In this document: piece after piece, positions 1 to 13,700 of the stretch
Layout of the letters: each line of letters starts with the position of its first letter
How positions within the stretch are numbered: the first letter of the stretch is position 1
Origin: Carallia brachiata
Lineage: Eukaryota > Streptophyta > Magnoliopsida > Malpighiales > Rhizophoraceae
Assembly: GCA_021464245.1 (NCBI GenBank)
Contig: JADCRB010000017.1
Span: 1,275,427-1,339,426 of the forward strand
Direction of reading: 5' to 3'
Length of the DNA: 64,000 nucleotides
Notes under the pieces: model-generated
The model's database searches: none
Told to the model about the DNA's origin: nothing
What the model saw: only the letters and a program-made list of their open reading frames with translations
Position numbers and translations under genes: made by a program

Positions 1-2690
1 ACAATGAATTAAAATTACTTTTCTTCTACTGACACAAATACCTGCCTAGGTAAAGGAGCAGCGATGGTAAGATTTGCAGTATCTTTTGACTAAAGCACTT
101 AGAGTCGGAGGATATTCGGGAATTAGGTATAGGGATATATTGAGCATTGCTGTTGACAGTGCTATTGAGGCTTATTGCGTAGGAACTTAACAAAATTGAC
201 AGAGCATTGAATAACATTGAAGAGGATATTATAGAGGTGGTTGGAGTTGTGGAACCTACTTACAAACCTCACATGCACAATATGTGGAAACTGCTTGGAC
301 ACTTAACAGAGACTGTTATAAAGATTTGTCGAATAATAAACAAAGGTAAGGGCTAAGGAACTGCACAATCATATGCCCAATCCAACTTGTATACCAGCTT
401 TCCACAAGAATAAGGTACGTACACAAACTGGAAGTAAATTAAAGCAAGTCAAGTTGTCATCCCCCTTTAAGAGATGTTGTTCGAGATCATATACTCATTC
501 ATCATTTAATTAGGTCAATTTTAATCAATGTTGGTTTAGGTCATTATGAGTCTTGTTGCTAAACTATTAGGCTTGGTTCGAAAGTCTTTTCATCTTGTTT
601 CTTTTTTTTTAAAGATTGATTCGATTGTCAATGGCGAATGCTATCACTATGGGCTCCATCCCGCACCTGCAGTGTTCTAGTTGTCTAAATCTAATCTTAG
701 CATTCTGCTAGTTATGGATTTTTCATAGTTTGGAAAGTATTTTTGTGTGCTATTTAATTTTCAACTAGATGTGACGAGATGAGCCAACATTCAAATTTTG
801 GAAAAATCATTCGTATTATCATAAGGGAAAGGTATTAATAAATATGTTTATTTCATATTCAGAAAGGTGTTTAGAACATGTCTGCCAACTAGTGGCGAAT
901 CCATATAACCAAATGGATGAGTGATAAAATCACATAAGAGATATAGAGAATCCATGGAAAACTTTCTCATCCTAAGGCCATAAACTGTAGGCTAACACAT
1001 AGTCAAGAAACCTTGTTGACAATCTCATTATTCTGTATAAAAGTGCTAATTTTAAATCTAAATATATATCAACATGCATATATATGTTTAGAAACAAGAA
1101 CTAAAAATTACAATATGGCATATTAATTTCAATCCCTTACACATGATTTAATGATGACAATACACCTGATACAAAATCTAAATGTACAGCGTACGAGCTT
1201 TATGACTCAAACTAATAACCTTCATTGATTAATGATGTGCCACTGTCAGACTATTGGGCCGATTGGCTTTTGAAAATAGTGTGATCCTTTTGCCTTACGC
1301 CGACTGCGAAGACATACAGGTTCTTACTTCAAAACCACTGCCTTTATCATGACATTTGATAACGTATTTTCAGGGTCAATAATCCAATTAAGGACATATT
1401 CTTTCCTAAACCTAAAGACGTGCTTCTGTCAGAAAACAAAGGTACTTAGACAAATTATCTGGATTAAGTTCACAACTATCTATTTTTATACTATATGTCC
1501 TTGAAATCATTTATTAAGAACCTCGCAAAATTAACCTTACAAAGTCATAAATAAATCAATAGTCGTGTGAACACTTTAATAGAGCACTCCATAAACAATA
1601 CTTTGTTATCAAATTGAATGATCTCATACCATCCCAAGACTCCATGAATTTCATAACTATCACGCCACATTCATAGTTGCACAAGAAAGCGCCCATATAT
1701 GATACAAATCCATATTTATATCACAACAATATTGATACGAAGATAAAGTAACTGAACTCATTATCTTGCTGTGGAATTCTCATGAGGTTTCTAACAAACT
1801 GATGCATTGGAAGAGACTAACCATCGACACTTGTCAAAACCTTTGACATTACAGAAACTATAAAAGGAATAGGGTTTTATTGCCTAATGACCAATACAAA
1901 AGTGAATTCAAAAACAATTACTGTGATGTCCCAATCAAAAACAAAGTTATACCATATGATCTCGAGAAGACTATGATTTAGACATTACCCTTTGGACTGT
2001 GAATTGAATATGTGAATCCTTTTATTAGGAATATTGATAATAGATAAATACCATTTCTCCTTGTAAACAATGGAAATGAACACGTGCATATTAAACATAA
2101 GAACATGGAAATAATGATTTTTACTAAACAAGCAACACCAAGACTACGCATTTGCTTATTTTCGATACCATGTCGCAAGATTGGACTAAGTATCTAAGGG
2201 ATTCTTTTGTAAAATGGTTGCGATAAAAAAATGGCTCCCATGCTTGTAAGGGAATCTCATCTATTGGATCACCACCAGCATCGAACAATACCAACTTGTT
2301 GTTTGGAGTTCAAAAAAACACCAACGCAATCTTTGTAACTTGCATGACAACCTTGTGTGGCAATGTTATGAGATAAAGTGCTGTAAGTAAAAGTGTTGTG
2401 AACAAAAGTGCTGAAAACAAAAGTACTTGTTCAAAGTTGTATATTGTTTTGTAAAAGTGTTGAAATTATTGTGAAAAAAAAAATCAAATTCAATTTTGCT
2501 TGTTTGGTTAAGTTGCTGTTAGAATAACTGTTAATATGTAAAATAACTATGAAAGCCACAATTAATTTATTTTAGTTTTACAAAATTTACATATTTGCAA
2601 TGATAATTTAACAGTTGAGAGCACTTTGACTTAAATAGCTAACAATAATTTTTTTTTCTAAATGAAAATGTTGTCATTAGCAAATATTAT
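1..2690. other. Gene-poor AT-rich flank, no supported gene
   Basis: No reading frame here looks like protein beyond chance length, and no splice-supported exons were found. The stretch at about 1000-2200, read on the minus strand, has the texture of decayed retroelement DNA, but I could not find LTR ends, a primer-binding site or a recognisable domain. It is best treated as unclassified intergenic or relic transposon sequence. Confidence 0.4.
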
Positions 2691-2701
2691 CAATTTAAAA
2701 A

Positions 2702-3529
2702 GGCATAAAGGTCAATTTTACCCAAAACCTAAAGTCGTTTATTGATTTTTATCCATAATGTTTTTTTTTTGTGAAGTACAAAAAATTTTCTCTGTCGCAC
2801 AATTATACCCAACCGTTAATTTTTCCGTCAATTATGCTAATGTGTAACTGATGGAGTGCCACATCAGCGAAGTTGATAAGGTGGCAGATGCCACGTCAAC
2901 AAAACTGATGACGTGGTCTCTGCCACATCAGCACAGTGATCACGCGGTACATGCCACGTCATCTCAATTGATGACATAACATTTTTTTATTTTTTTAAAA
3001 TTTTAAAAAAATTTTAAAATATGTTGATATTTAATTAAAAATGAACTCAATTTATTCTTGTAAAAAAAATTCAATTTAATAAAAAGTTAAAAAAGGAACT
3101 CAATCTAAAATCAATTTTATCAAATAAAATCGAAACCTTTTCAATCGAAATTCTTCTAAAATTAATTTTACTTAATAAAATCAAAATCTTTCAAATCTAA
3201 AACCTTCTGACGATAACTATTTTTATTTTAAATTTTTCATTAAATTGAGTAATTTTTTTGTTAGATAATTAACTTGGGTTCATTTTTTATTAAATATTAA
3301 TATATTTTGAAATTTTTTTCAGATTTTTGAAAAATAAAAAATGTCACGTTATCATTGTGCTGACGTGGCACTCCGTCAGTTGTCACGTCAGCATAATTGA
3401 CAGAAAAATTAACGGTTGGGTATAATTGTGACAGAAAAAAAAAACTTTTGTACCAATTTTCACAAAAAAAAGTTATGGATAAAAATCAATAAACGGCCTT
3501 GGGTTTTGGGCAAAATTGACATTTATGCC
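2702..3529. mobile_element. Non-autonomous Mutator-like element (MULE-type MITE), 828 bp
   Basis: The ends are long terminal inverted repeats: the left end starts GGCATAAAGGTCAATTTT and the right end, reverse-complemented, starts GGCATAAATGTCAATTTT. Similarity continues inward for about 170 bases or more. The element is flanked by a perfect 9-bp direct duplication, ATTTAAAAA, at 2693-2701 and 3530-3538. A 9-bp target duplication with long TIRs is the known signature of Mutator-superfamily elements. The 0.4 kb interior is AT-rich and non-coding, so it must have been moved by a transposase made elsewhere. The left arm carries an extra internal tandem repeat (separate entry). Confidence 0.85.
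2858..2980. repeat. 32-bp tandem array with ACGT cores inside the left TIR
   Basis: About four units start at 2858, 2890, 2922 and 2953 (spacing 32, 32, 31). Each begins GCCACRTCA and most contain a TGAT core and a GTGG-like motif. The right arm of the element has only about one equivalent unit, so the array was expanded in the left arm after, or independently of, TIR formation. Several units contain the ACGT core used by plant bZIP factors; function is not shown. Confidence 0.6.
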
Positions 3530-3538
3530 ATTTAAAAA

Positions 3539-6114
3539 AAATGTCATAAAGAGAATCTTGTGAAAAACCAGTCTCCCGTTGATTTGGGCACTAGCAATGT
3601 TTGTCATTGTGATTATTCATCCTTCTATTATTTAGCTTCCTCCTTAACTGCTCGTGTCCCATAGCCAACATATTAGGCGTCTTCAGTCTCACTCAACAAT
3701 TCATTCCCTATAGGCACAATATCTTCTCATGACCAATTAGCCTCACAACTATCAAAGCATGGAATTATTGAAGACGAGGATTTGAAGTCATTACTATCTC
3801 TAATTGAGCCTAAATTTCAAAAATTTTCTAGGTCCTAATATCCTCATATGAGAAGAAGGAAAAATTGGGCTGCTGGACTATAGGATAGAGTGATCCGAAG
3901 ACGGGCTCCATCGTCCTTCCTTGGAAATCCTAAAGCACGAGATGTCAATAAGCGAAGAAGGGTGGCAAAATCATATGTTAATTATTAATGCTAGTTGGAG
4001 TATTGTACTGCAAGCAAATTCAACTTGCATTCAAATATTCCCAAATGATAAACCCAAGTAAAAATGATGGTATTGGACACAACAAAAATCCGAATAACAG
4101 CATATTAGTATACTGTAATGAACAAGGAATATATATGCGAATATTATGCAATTTGAAGAAGCATTTGTGATAGAGTTTTTTTTAATGAATGGAATCATTA
4201 TTTATACTCAGATACATGCCACTTTTTTGTCAAAATACAAACTTCAAAGAGTTTATTATAGAAGGCTATCGGGGGAGCTCTATCTCGAAACCTTAAAAGA
4301 ATGCCCTCAATGCTAGCCAACGTATGTTGTGACGACAACGGCAATGACGATTTCCAAACTCCTTTATTCCGAACACCCAAAGCTTTGACTCTCACTTCAA
4401 ATGCTAGAAGGCCCACAAGCCCTCCAGCAATTCCCGCTGCCCTCCTCCGCCCAAGACGTGCGGGTGGTGGTCTGGCAAGGAAACAAGAAGAGACTAAATT
4501 GGACGAGAATTGCAATTTGGATTTGATAAAGTCTAGCATCCATTGTAGTTATAAAGTTGTTGAGGAATCCACACTTAGAGGACAAAGAGGTAGGCGTGTG
4601 TAAGGATGGTGGATTGCAAGAGAAGGGAGGCTATCTTCTTGATTCTATATAGGAAAGGAGAAACTGAGATGGCGTCCAGTGGTAAATTAGGGACATTATA
4701 GCCATCAATCGGAAGAGAATTAGGGGAGAAAGAGGGACTTATATATTGGCACAATTGAATTTTTTTTAAAATGAGGGTTAATTTTGTCCATTGAAATTTA
4801 AATAACTAAGTTGCAGTCCTTTGGATTTTCCACTGTAGTAAAAAGCATCAGTTTTATGCTTTGACAAAATGTAGGTTTGAAGGGGTTGTGTGTTTTCCAA
4901 ACTCAATTGAAAAAATATTATCAAACACCATTGTAACTATGTTTGTCCTCAAACCCACTTTTAACCACCTCAACGCGCCTCTAAACACACTGTCAAACAT
5001 GGCTGGCATATTTTGCTAATTGGGATGAATAATATTTACCACATAAGATGCCACGTAGGAGTCATATATACACCACGTCATTATTTAACAATAGATTACA
5101 AAAATTAAAAGTTACTGACATATTAATAAAATTTTTATTGATACTGACCTTAATTCTTTTGTAGGTCCTAAAATACCACGTCACCACAAATAAAGCTTGT
5201 GCGATTCTCTTGGTCCTTCTACTTGCACCCAACTAAGTCATTGGCCATAGTGATGTCATTATAATAAAATATTATTTTTTATTTTTTGTCAAAAAATAAA
5301 TATATGTGCAACTAGATTAATCTATAATTAATATATAAAGTCAAAACTGAGAGAAAATTTCAACTTTTTCTCTCTCTCTATCATTTGACGACTTCTCATA
5401 AATTTATAAATTAAAAATATAAAATATCTCATAATTATTAAAATTCTATTACAATGAGGATTAAGATTTTATAAATCAATTAATATAAATGTAATTATAA
5501 TATAATAAGATTATTATTAATTCATATAGTACTGCTTTAACTTTAATTAAATCATATCATATCATATATATCATATACAAAAAATATAATGAGGTAAACT
5601 TAGAGAATATTCACATGCTTACATGGTAGCCTCTGGTACTCAAATTTCAAAAGCTTAATTTTGAAATTTTTGAATTTTTTAAGTTACTAAATTCTCAATA
5701 ATTATAGTATTTTAATAGAATTACAATTTCAATAATTGTAATCTTATTTAGTATTCTATTAAAATTAGAATTTCAATTTTTTAGAATTCTAGAAATGCAT
5801 AAAGTCCTTTTTTTTTCACACTATAAAAGCACCAAATATTCAAACATTCTTTGCTTCTCACAAAGATTTTTTTTTTTTCAGAGGTTGGTGCCAATAGTTG
5901 ATTATAATTATATTGTTGATTGATGTTTTGATTATAAATTTAGTTATGATTGATAAATTTTCTCTAAAAAAAGCTTATTGATATTATATAAACGTAGCAA
6001 AAATCTAATTTTATTGAATATGCATCTACCATTAAGTTTCATCTTTTGGGTCGTCATGTATTGTTTTGGTTGTCTTAAGGTCCAAAGACTGCATCAAAAG
6101 GTCAAAAAGAAAGC
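3539..6114. other. Intergenic AT-rich stretch with one GC-richer segment
   Basis: Apart from the open segment at 4198-4603, which has its own entry, I see no gene. The part from about 4980 to 5820 is very AT-rich. It shares diverged sequence with 6960-7140 (for example, similar tracts around ATAAATCAATTAATATAAAT and ATAAATCAATCAATATAGAT), suggesting a dispersed AT-rich repeat. Confidence 0.35.
4198..4603. other. Unrecognised open, GC-richer segment (possible gene remnant)
   Basis: Both strands are open over about 300-340 bases: 4301-4603 on plus (100 codons) and 4198-4539 on minus (113 codons). The plus frame is rich in Pro, Arg and Lys around residues 20-60 and has a TPLFRTPKALTL stretch. 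The minus frame is hydrophobic in the middle. Base composition is clearly less AT-rich than the surroundings. I recognise no family in either direction and see no splice partners. It may be an old gene fragment carried by a transposon, or chance. Confidence 0.2.
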
Positions 6115-6844
6115 TCGAGATCAGAGATAAATCTTAGCTGTTGAATGTTACTGTTACTGATTGTTATTGTTATTGCTGATTACTGCTGCTGATTGCTAAT
6201 TGCTGATTTCTGCTTGCTGTTGCTGATTGTTGATAAAATTAATGAAATATTTGGTTAATTTTATACTTGCTGTTACTAGTGAATAATGAAATGTCTAATT
6301 TAGACATATAATTTGTAGATATATCATATTAATTATTTTTATATTTTTATAATTTATATTTTAGAATAATATTTATAAATAATATTAGAATTATTTTACT
6401 TAATTTTTAATTTTTAAAAAATATTAATTTTTATTAAATGATAAAATTATTATGTTTGAGATTTTTTAAATGTCAATATTAAAGAAAATTGAAGTGAAAA
6501 AATATTATTTAAAAACAAAAAAAATTATTGAAGTTATATAATACTAAAAAAAATTAACATATCTAATTCATGTGTCAAGTAAAAAAAAGTATTAAAATTA
6601 TATAAATATTCTTTAAGGGTAATTTAGTTTATATAAATTATTATTAATATTAAAAAGTCAAAAGTAATCCAAAAAGCAGTAAAAGTAGTCTGGAGCTGTT
6701 TTTCAATCAACTACTGTTAGGAAGTCAAATAAGGAAATAAACAGAATCAAACAGCAACACTATAAAGTTTACCAAACACTTATCACCTTACTTTTAAAAA
6801 TGAAACGCAAATACACATCTTCAAAAACTAACCCAAATAACCCC
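6115..6844 (-). mobile_element. Tourist-like MITE, copy A (inverted relative to copy B)
   Basis: The reverse complement of this stretch matches 28990-29713 along nearly its whole length, including a GGGGT..TTTGG start, a GTGTATTTGCGTTT tract, a CATGAATTAGATAT tract, and an end rich in CAGCAA/CAGTAA and ACATTCAACAG. It is non-coding. The end at 6844 (CCCC) is clear; the end near 6115 is diverged, so the left boundary is approximate and no target duplication could be assigned. Confidence 0.55.
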
Positions 6845-7640
6845 AAAGTATCAAGTTAGAAGGACTTGAATGAAGAGAGACCGAAACAGGTTAGTCCTTA
6901 GTATTTATATTTAATTATAATTATTTTAGTTATTTGATTATATTTTTTAAGTTTTTTTATATATAATTATGTAAAAATATCTATTATCATTAAAAAGTCT
7001 TATAATTATGAAAATTTGATTATAATCAAAATAAAATTCTATAAATCAATCAATATAGATTTAACTATAATCAACTAAAAATTCCATTAACTCTTACAAA
7101 CTTACTTTAATTTTAATCAAATTTCTATATATATAAAATTTTTTAACCTGGAAAAATAAAAGATAAAAACGAGAAAAAACTATTCTCAAATTATTCTTTT
7201 CGAGAAAGAAAAAAATAATTTCTCAAATTCACCTTTTTTCTTAAAAAAATATTTCATAAAAAAAAGAACTATTTTCAAATTCTCCTTTTTTTTCTTAAAA
7301 TCAATTTAAAAGCAAACATATTTAAATCAGATTTAGAAATAAAAATAATAGTCAACATTTAAATGTCTATTTGTTTTTCTATTTAATTAAAATACAAGCA
7401 AAAATAAATTTTTTAATAAATTTGATAAAAAAAATTATTAATCTCACTCATCACGCGGATTCTTTACTAGTAAAATATATAACAATAGTAATAGAATGTA
7501 CAGCAATCGCCATAAATATAATGTCTATTATTACACATTTTATTAATGGATTTCACTTTAACATTTTTTTAAAAAAAATAAAAAATAATATTTTATTCAC
7601 GTTATAAGCCTCTTCAAACTTTTCCCTCTTTAATTATGTT
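6845..7640. other. AT-rich intergenic stretch upstream of separase
   Basis: No coding signal is visible. The 78-codon open frame at 7371-7607 is almost entirely Ile, Asn, Lys and Phe, as expected by chance in DNA this AT-rich. Confidence 0.4.
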
Positions 7641-7673
7641 GAAGCCGCTTACGTTTCAAAAAATGAATTCCGA

Positions 7674-7692
7674 GGCGGGATCACTTTCCGCC
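7674..7692. promoter_or_regulatory. Paired E2F-like sites upstream of separase
   Basis: GGCGGGA at 7674-7680 and TTTCCGCC at 7685-7692 lie head to head, about 100 bases before the start codon. Both resemble the E2F/DP site (TTTCCCGC-type). E2F control of S/G2/M genes is established in plants; use at this gene is inferred from position and motif only. Confidence 0.45.
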
Positions 7693-7740
7693 ATTGGGAA
7701 CTTTCGAAAACACTCCTCCTAAGTCATAACTCACACTCGC

Positions 7741-7775
7741 AGGCTCTCTCTCGATCTCTCTCTCTCTCTCTGTCT
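7741..7775 (+). repeat. CT-rich microsatellite in the separase 5' leader
   Basis: A run of CT dinucleotides, interrupted by GA, TG and TC, sits about 20-50 bases before the start codon. Pyrimidine-rich CT tracts are common in plant 5' leaders near the transcription start. Length is likely polymorphic. Confidence 0.6.
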
Positions 7776-7791
7776 CGCGTTCGCTTTGCGG

Positions 7792-10700
7792 ATGGCGTCT
7801 CACACAGAATCAACTCTCATTTCGAAGCTCGAATCGTCAATCTCAATCCCAATCTTTTCTCTATTTTCCGATTTTCTTCTCCCGTTCACCGATCTCACGA
7901 ACTCTAAGAAACCCAAATCCCAATCCCAAACCCTAATCCGTTCTCTCGCCAAGCAATTCCTTCCGTTCATAAACCGTTCCCTTTCGATTTTACCTAAACG
8001 CCTTTCCGATCCATCCAAATTACCCTCCGACGGTAAATCCCCACCAAACTTGCCCTCGAGTTGTTCGATACTTACAGGCTGTGTTTGGATTGCTTGGACT
8101 TGGTGTCATCGCAGCTTTCTTGTAAGCCCTACGCTGTGTGTGTCCAGAGGGTGAGGCTGGTGTATTGCTTGGAGGCTTGGGGATTGTACGGGGAGGCGGA
8201 GAGCGAGGGATTTGGGGTTTTGGAGAAGTTTAGGAGTTTAGATTTTGGTGCGAAGAAGAGGAGCAAGAAGACTTCGCGGGAGTTTATTCCGGATGCACTG
8301 GAGGTTGGGGATGCAGAGTTTGCGAAGTTGGTGGTGGAAACAGTGGTGGAAATTGTGAAGTGCGCCGCATTGCAACAAAGTAAAAGTAGTGAGGACTACA
8401 GGAGGGTGATTGTGTTGGTGGCGGAGGTTAAACCCTGGTTCAGGTCTGGGAGACTCTTATTTCTTTTTCTTTCCTTTTTTTTTTTTTTTTTGTTGCATGA
8501 CTCTCATTGCTTTTCCTCTTTTTTTCTCTCTGTGCATGTTGGGTTATGTGGGGCTCTGGGTAATACTTTAAGAGATGAAGATAAATTGGAGTTTGAATAT
8601 TGAACGGACATTAATATCAACTGTCTAAAATCTTATCTTTCGTTTTGAAATTATATTTTGGAGTTTTCACTTTCTTAGTTTGAATTTTGTCCTTTGATGT
8701 TCGTTTTATTTTCTATTTTTATTTTTTTTGTGTACTTTTTAAGTTTAGGTAATGGAGCTTGGAACTATCTTGGGGATATTTATCTTTGGCCCGTAAGTTA
8801 AATATCAAATAGTGGACACTCTGAAGTATTATTCTACGGGAAGATTGATTTTCTGTTCGGCTGATATTTTGATGCCAATGACTAGGTTTTTTAGTTTGTT
8901 TCGTTAGTTACTGAGACTTCAGGTGTCAGAAAGGACCATTTGTTTGGTAGACTCAGCATAGAAGGCATAATTAATTTATTTTTGCTGTGCTAGTGTGTGT
9001 GCTCCATTAGACATTATCTGAGGCAGGAAACAAATAACATAAAGCACTGATTTAGAGAGGCAAAAAGAAGAAGAAAAATGAACGTGCAGAAAGAATAAAG
9101 GCTGACATTTTTCGTAATGGCATGTTAATTCTTTAGTTTACCTTTTCTGTTTGTCACATGGACATTAATTTTAGGCACATATGGTACTCTTTGGAAGCAT
9201 TGTAGGAAAAATCTGCTAAACCAGGTAGGGTGTTAATTTTAGATTCTGGAAGGCATCTATGTCTATCATATTTGCAAGATGCTATGTGAACCAAGACATG
9301 GTTGGGTTTTATTTAGTTTTTCTCTGATAACATTTTGACTGTAGGTACCTGTAAGAAATTCTTTTATCTGTTTGACTTTGCTACCCGGATTACTAATTGG
9401 TATATTTACATTTGTTTCTATTCTAAAGATGATGTGGAGCGAGATATGCGCAGGTTTTAATTGCTTTTCCTATGAAGCTTGTTGGACTGTGCTTTCAGGA
9501 AAATGCTTTTCTGTCTGATCTTGCTATGTAGATTAGTAATTGGCACATATAATTGAATAACACAGGGAATTAGATGCCAATGCATTTGACAAATTGCAGA
9601 GGATACTTGTGACCTACCTCAGCAAATGCACTATGTCTTTGGTTGGTGATCCATCAGATTTTGAGGGAGACACGTTGCGTGCTTTCTGCGTGACAACATT
9701 AAGCGAGTATGTAAATTCTTCACTAAAAGACCAAACTTACAAGGTAATGATGCTTGCTTTTTAAAATGTAGTTCGTTAGTTATCACTATAAGTTTTCTAA
9801 TTGGTTCCTTTTGCAGTTTGCCCGCCGAGTCTGTTCTTCTCTGTTCTTACTTCAGGACAATAGATCCTCACTCGTGATTGATCTACTAAAATGTGTTCTG
9901 GATTGTCTTGCCTGTAAGTGTAAGGTAACAGTGAACAGATTTTGTTTTTCTGGTTAGCTAACTATTAGTTTCCGATTCTTTGATTGTTGGAACTTGGAAA
10001 TCATAAGTGTCTATATTGTAAAATCGATTTTTGACAGAATGAAAAAGACACATATGGTAGAATCTAACCATAGAATACGGCCCTAATTGAAATGCATACA
10101 TTTCTCTCATACACCATGGGGATGGTGAGAAGAGATATATTTTACATCTCACAGGGGCTGTCAAGGCTGTTTCTTGCTACATGTGCCATGATTTGCCATT
10201 CATAGATTGCATTTTACTTTGTTCTACTAGAAAGATATTTTGGCCTTGGCCCACCTTTTGCTATTTGTTAAACTTCTTATTTCAAAGGCGTGCAGAAGCA
10301 CAACCAATAAATGGATTGATAAGGCATCCCTGAAAGGTGCTTGCCCTGTATGTGATTGCTTTTAAGAATGAAGGGTGCACATTGCTTATCAAAAGCAAGT
10401 GGAAAAGCGCAATAAAATGTGAGGAAGAGAAATGACATGCTTATAATGTTGTTCCCATGATTAGAGTTTCTGATTACTTTGGCAACAAACTGCTGCAAGA
10501 AGAGGGCTATTCTGACATATTCTCATCTGTGTCTAGGTTTTAATCTTTAAACATAAACTTACCCTCCTGATTCAAATTGTTGGATACTTGACTAGTTGAA
10601 TCAATCATTAGTATGAGTTTTTTTTCTTTGGACTTTATGCAGTTATTCTATTTGAAACTAAGTAACTTAGATGTTTCCTTCAAATTCTTTATATTATTAA

Positions 10701-13700
10701 TTCAATTTGAACTAATAATATGACCACATTATCTATCAACAGATTGAAGCCGAAAAGTGGGGAACAGAATTTGTCGAACTAGTCTCTTACTGTGCAAATA
10801 AATGCCGAACTGCAAATATGATGTTTTATAGTACCTTCGCAGAACACCTCAACAACTTAGCTGATGATCTCTGTCAAGTATCTTATTTGCATGACTTATC
10901 TTTTTGTATTCTGTGCACCTAAATATTGCCCATCCACATTCTTGTGTTGAAACAAATTTTTTTTTGGCAGGTTATGATGCCCATAAGTTTGATCCTCAGG
11001 CTGTATGCCTTTGGATTATATTTTGGAAATTGTGTTTTTAAGTCCACAGTTGATGATGCTGCATTATCCAAAGCTTCAAGGGGTGAACATGCAGTCAATA
11101 TTCTGCTTAGCAGCAGAGTTAGACTTGGCAGTTTGGCGAATCTGCTGTCATCAGTGCAAGGTTACTTTTATGTTAGTTGCATGGGGAGTGGGGGTGCCAA
11201 ATATGAGGATTCTGCCAATAATATAATTCTAGTTTCAGATTCTCATTCTGAAAACTTATTGATTTGCACACAAGGAAACAGGGAGGTCTATCTGCCAGCT
11301 TACTTTAATGTATTGAAGTTTGTGTGTCAGCCACTTGCTGAACTGGTGAACTCAGGAAAAAAGCAGATACTTGATGAAAATGATCTATCTTCTGTTTCTA
11401 GCATGCTTTGTGATATCCTGGAGGCATTTTATCAGTTCTGCGACATTTTTCTTTTAATTCAGAGGTAAAGTGGTTATAACTTCTGCACCTTCATTTCTTA
11501 GCTGTAATTCCAATAAGTTGCTTTTCTAATTATTAAGCTCTTGAATCAATGCCTCATTTGTATCAGACTCTTTTGCTACTGAATGATGTAATAGAAGCTG
11601 TCTTATTCCATTTGTTTATCTTTATTCTTCATTCCAAGTGATTATTCTTTGCACCTCTTAATATAATGTATACTGAAGTCATGGGCTGCCAACTGGTAGG
11701 GATTCCCATCCTGACTGAAGGAAATGAGATTTTGGAAGTGCACTTACTTTTGAAACTTAAAAGATTGGAAGAATGAAATGACATATTCTTCTTAAAATTT
11801 ATTTTCTTATTGGATCTATTGTCATGCTGCTGCTGTTATTATCTAGTCTTGATATTTGCAAAGGCACATTGATAGTCTAGGTCTAAAAGGGTGAACATTT
11901 TGTACTGTATGAGCAATTGGAGACATTTTTTTTTTATCAGTCTCTTTTTTTTATGACACTGAGTTTTTATAGTATTTATCACTAGTAGCCATGTTATCCA
12001 CCCAGAAAATTGTTTATATATGCTTGCAGTAGTACATTTCAAATGGAGGCAGATGGACTTAATGAGAATAGTTTGGTTCCTAGTGTAGCTGTTGCTGCGT
12101 TTACTATCTCAATCGTAACAAAGCTTAAATTGCAGGTTTGAATTTTTTTTTTTTTCAGTCTTCACTCTCCAGAAATTCAAAGTAGATTTATTTAAGTCAG
12201 ACTGCTTTCTTGATTTTCTTGCGAGTGCAGTGATGCTTTTTAATTTAAGTTTTGTTTATTTGTTTTCTCTTTTATTATAACAGAAGATTAGGCATCTAAT
12301 CAAGGAAATCATCGTCAGTGGATGGGTTCACCCGCAAGGACTGAAATATGTTTTTGCATCCCTTTACAATGTTGGCATAATTCTGTACAGAAAAAAACAA
12401 GTGATTGAGGTACATTTTTGTTTATTTTTGTTATAGAATAAATGGCTTTCAATTTGAAAATCATGGGATGCTAAAAAAATTATGACTATCTGAGTGTTTC
12501 TGAACTTGAAGTCAATGGCAAAATTAAATTTACGTTCAGTACTTTTTCCATCATACCTTTTAGCTTTTATTTAGCTGTGTCAAATTTTATGTTATTTGGA
12601 CTTCTTTTGCCAAAAAAGAATGTAAAGTAGAAGATTGGCTTGATTGATGACGTAAAAGCAGTTGTGTCAACTTTTAGATGGACCTACTTTTAATTCTCCA
12701 TACATAATATCTTGATTGATAAACTCCTTTGAGTTAAATAATTAAAGAAATGCCCTTATTTATTTTTTTTTGTTTGCTTTTATTATGTGGTTTCCTAATT
12801 CTAGCACCATTGAAGACTCCATCTCATGTTCTTTCTTGCTGAATATTAGCGCCTTTCAGTTTAATAAATTATTTGCTCTCTGATGCTCATTCATTAATTG
12901 ATATCTTGAACTTTTTCAAAATAATCCCTCTACAATTATTCTATAGTAGAAGGATAAAAAAATAGAGATACCAATTTAACTGAGCCATCTAAAAATGAAA
13001 TTGCCTGAAGCATCATACTTTAAATAGACTATGGTTGATATAGTGATACTGTTGGAGCTGTGTTTTCAAGAGCGCTAGGCACACCAATCTAAGGGGTCTT
13101 AGGGCCTATGCGCAAGGCGTAGGCGTGCTCGAGCAAAGTGAGGCGTAATTTTAAAAAAATAATAAAATATTCTAAAAACAATATTCTTAAAAATTGCCTT
13201 TATGCGCATTCAGGTAAAGCAAAGCTATAGCAGAGTTCTTGAGAGTGCTTATTTAGCACTAGAATTTTTTAAATTTAATGAGTGGGTTCAAAGGCAGTGT
13301 AGCAGACACATGCTTATTTAGGAAATATTTTAATTTTATACAGCAAAAAATATCAATCATCTAGCTAGGGCCAATAAAACTAAAAACATAGAAAAGAATC
13401 TAGGAAAGCATCTGAAGACAAACTACTTGATATCTACTAAAGAGTAGGAGTACGAAAGAGAGAGAGAGAGAGTAGGAGTACGAAAGAGATAGAGAGAGAG
13501 AGAGAGGGGGGGGGATTGTGTGTGTGTGTTTGTGTTCTTGTGGGACAAGGTGAGAGAGATGAACATAAAAAATTAACTAAGCAAAGAACAAGAGATCTTC
13601 TTGGTTGGTTCCATTGTGCTAGTAGATTCTTCAAGATTGTCAATGGTACCTTTCTTTAATTCTTTTGCGGTTGATGGAGTGAAAGGAATAGCAAAGTGGT

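Noticed and set aside
8024..8060. A micro-intron to explain the first separase frame change
   Set aside because: The only GT..AG pair gives an intron of under 30 bases, below what plants splice, and would delete conserved residues; a one-base deletion in an A run is simpler.
7786..8154. 122-codon frame taken as a complete small protein
   Set aside because: It is separase exon 1 read past the first frameshift; the last 35 or so residues are the wrong frame.
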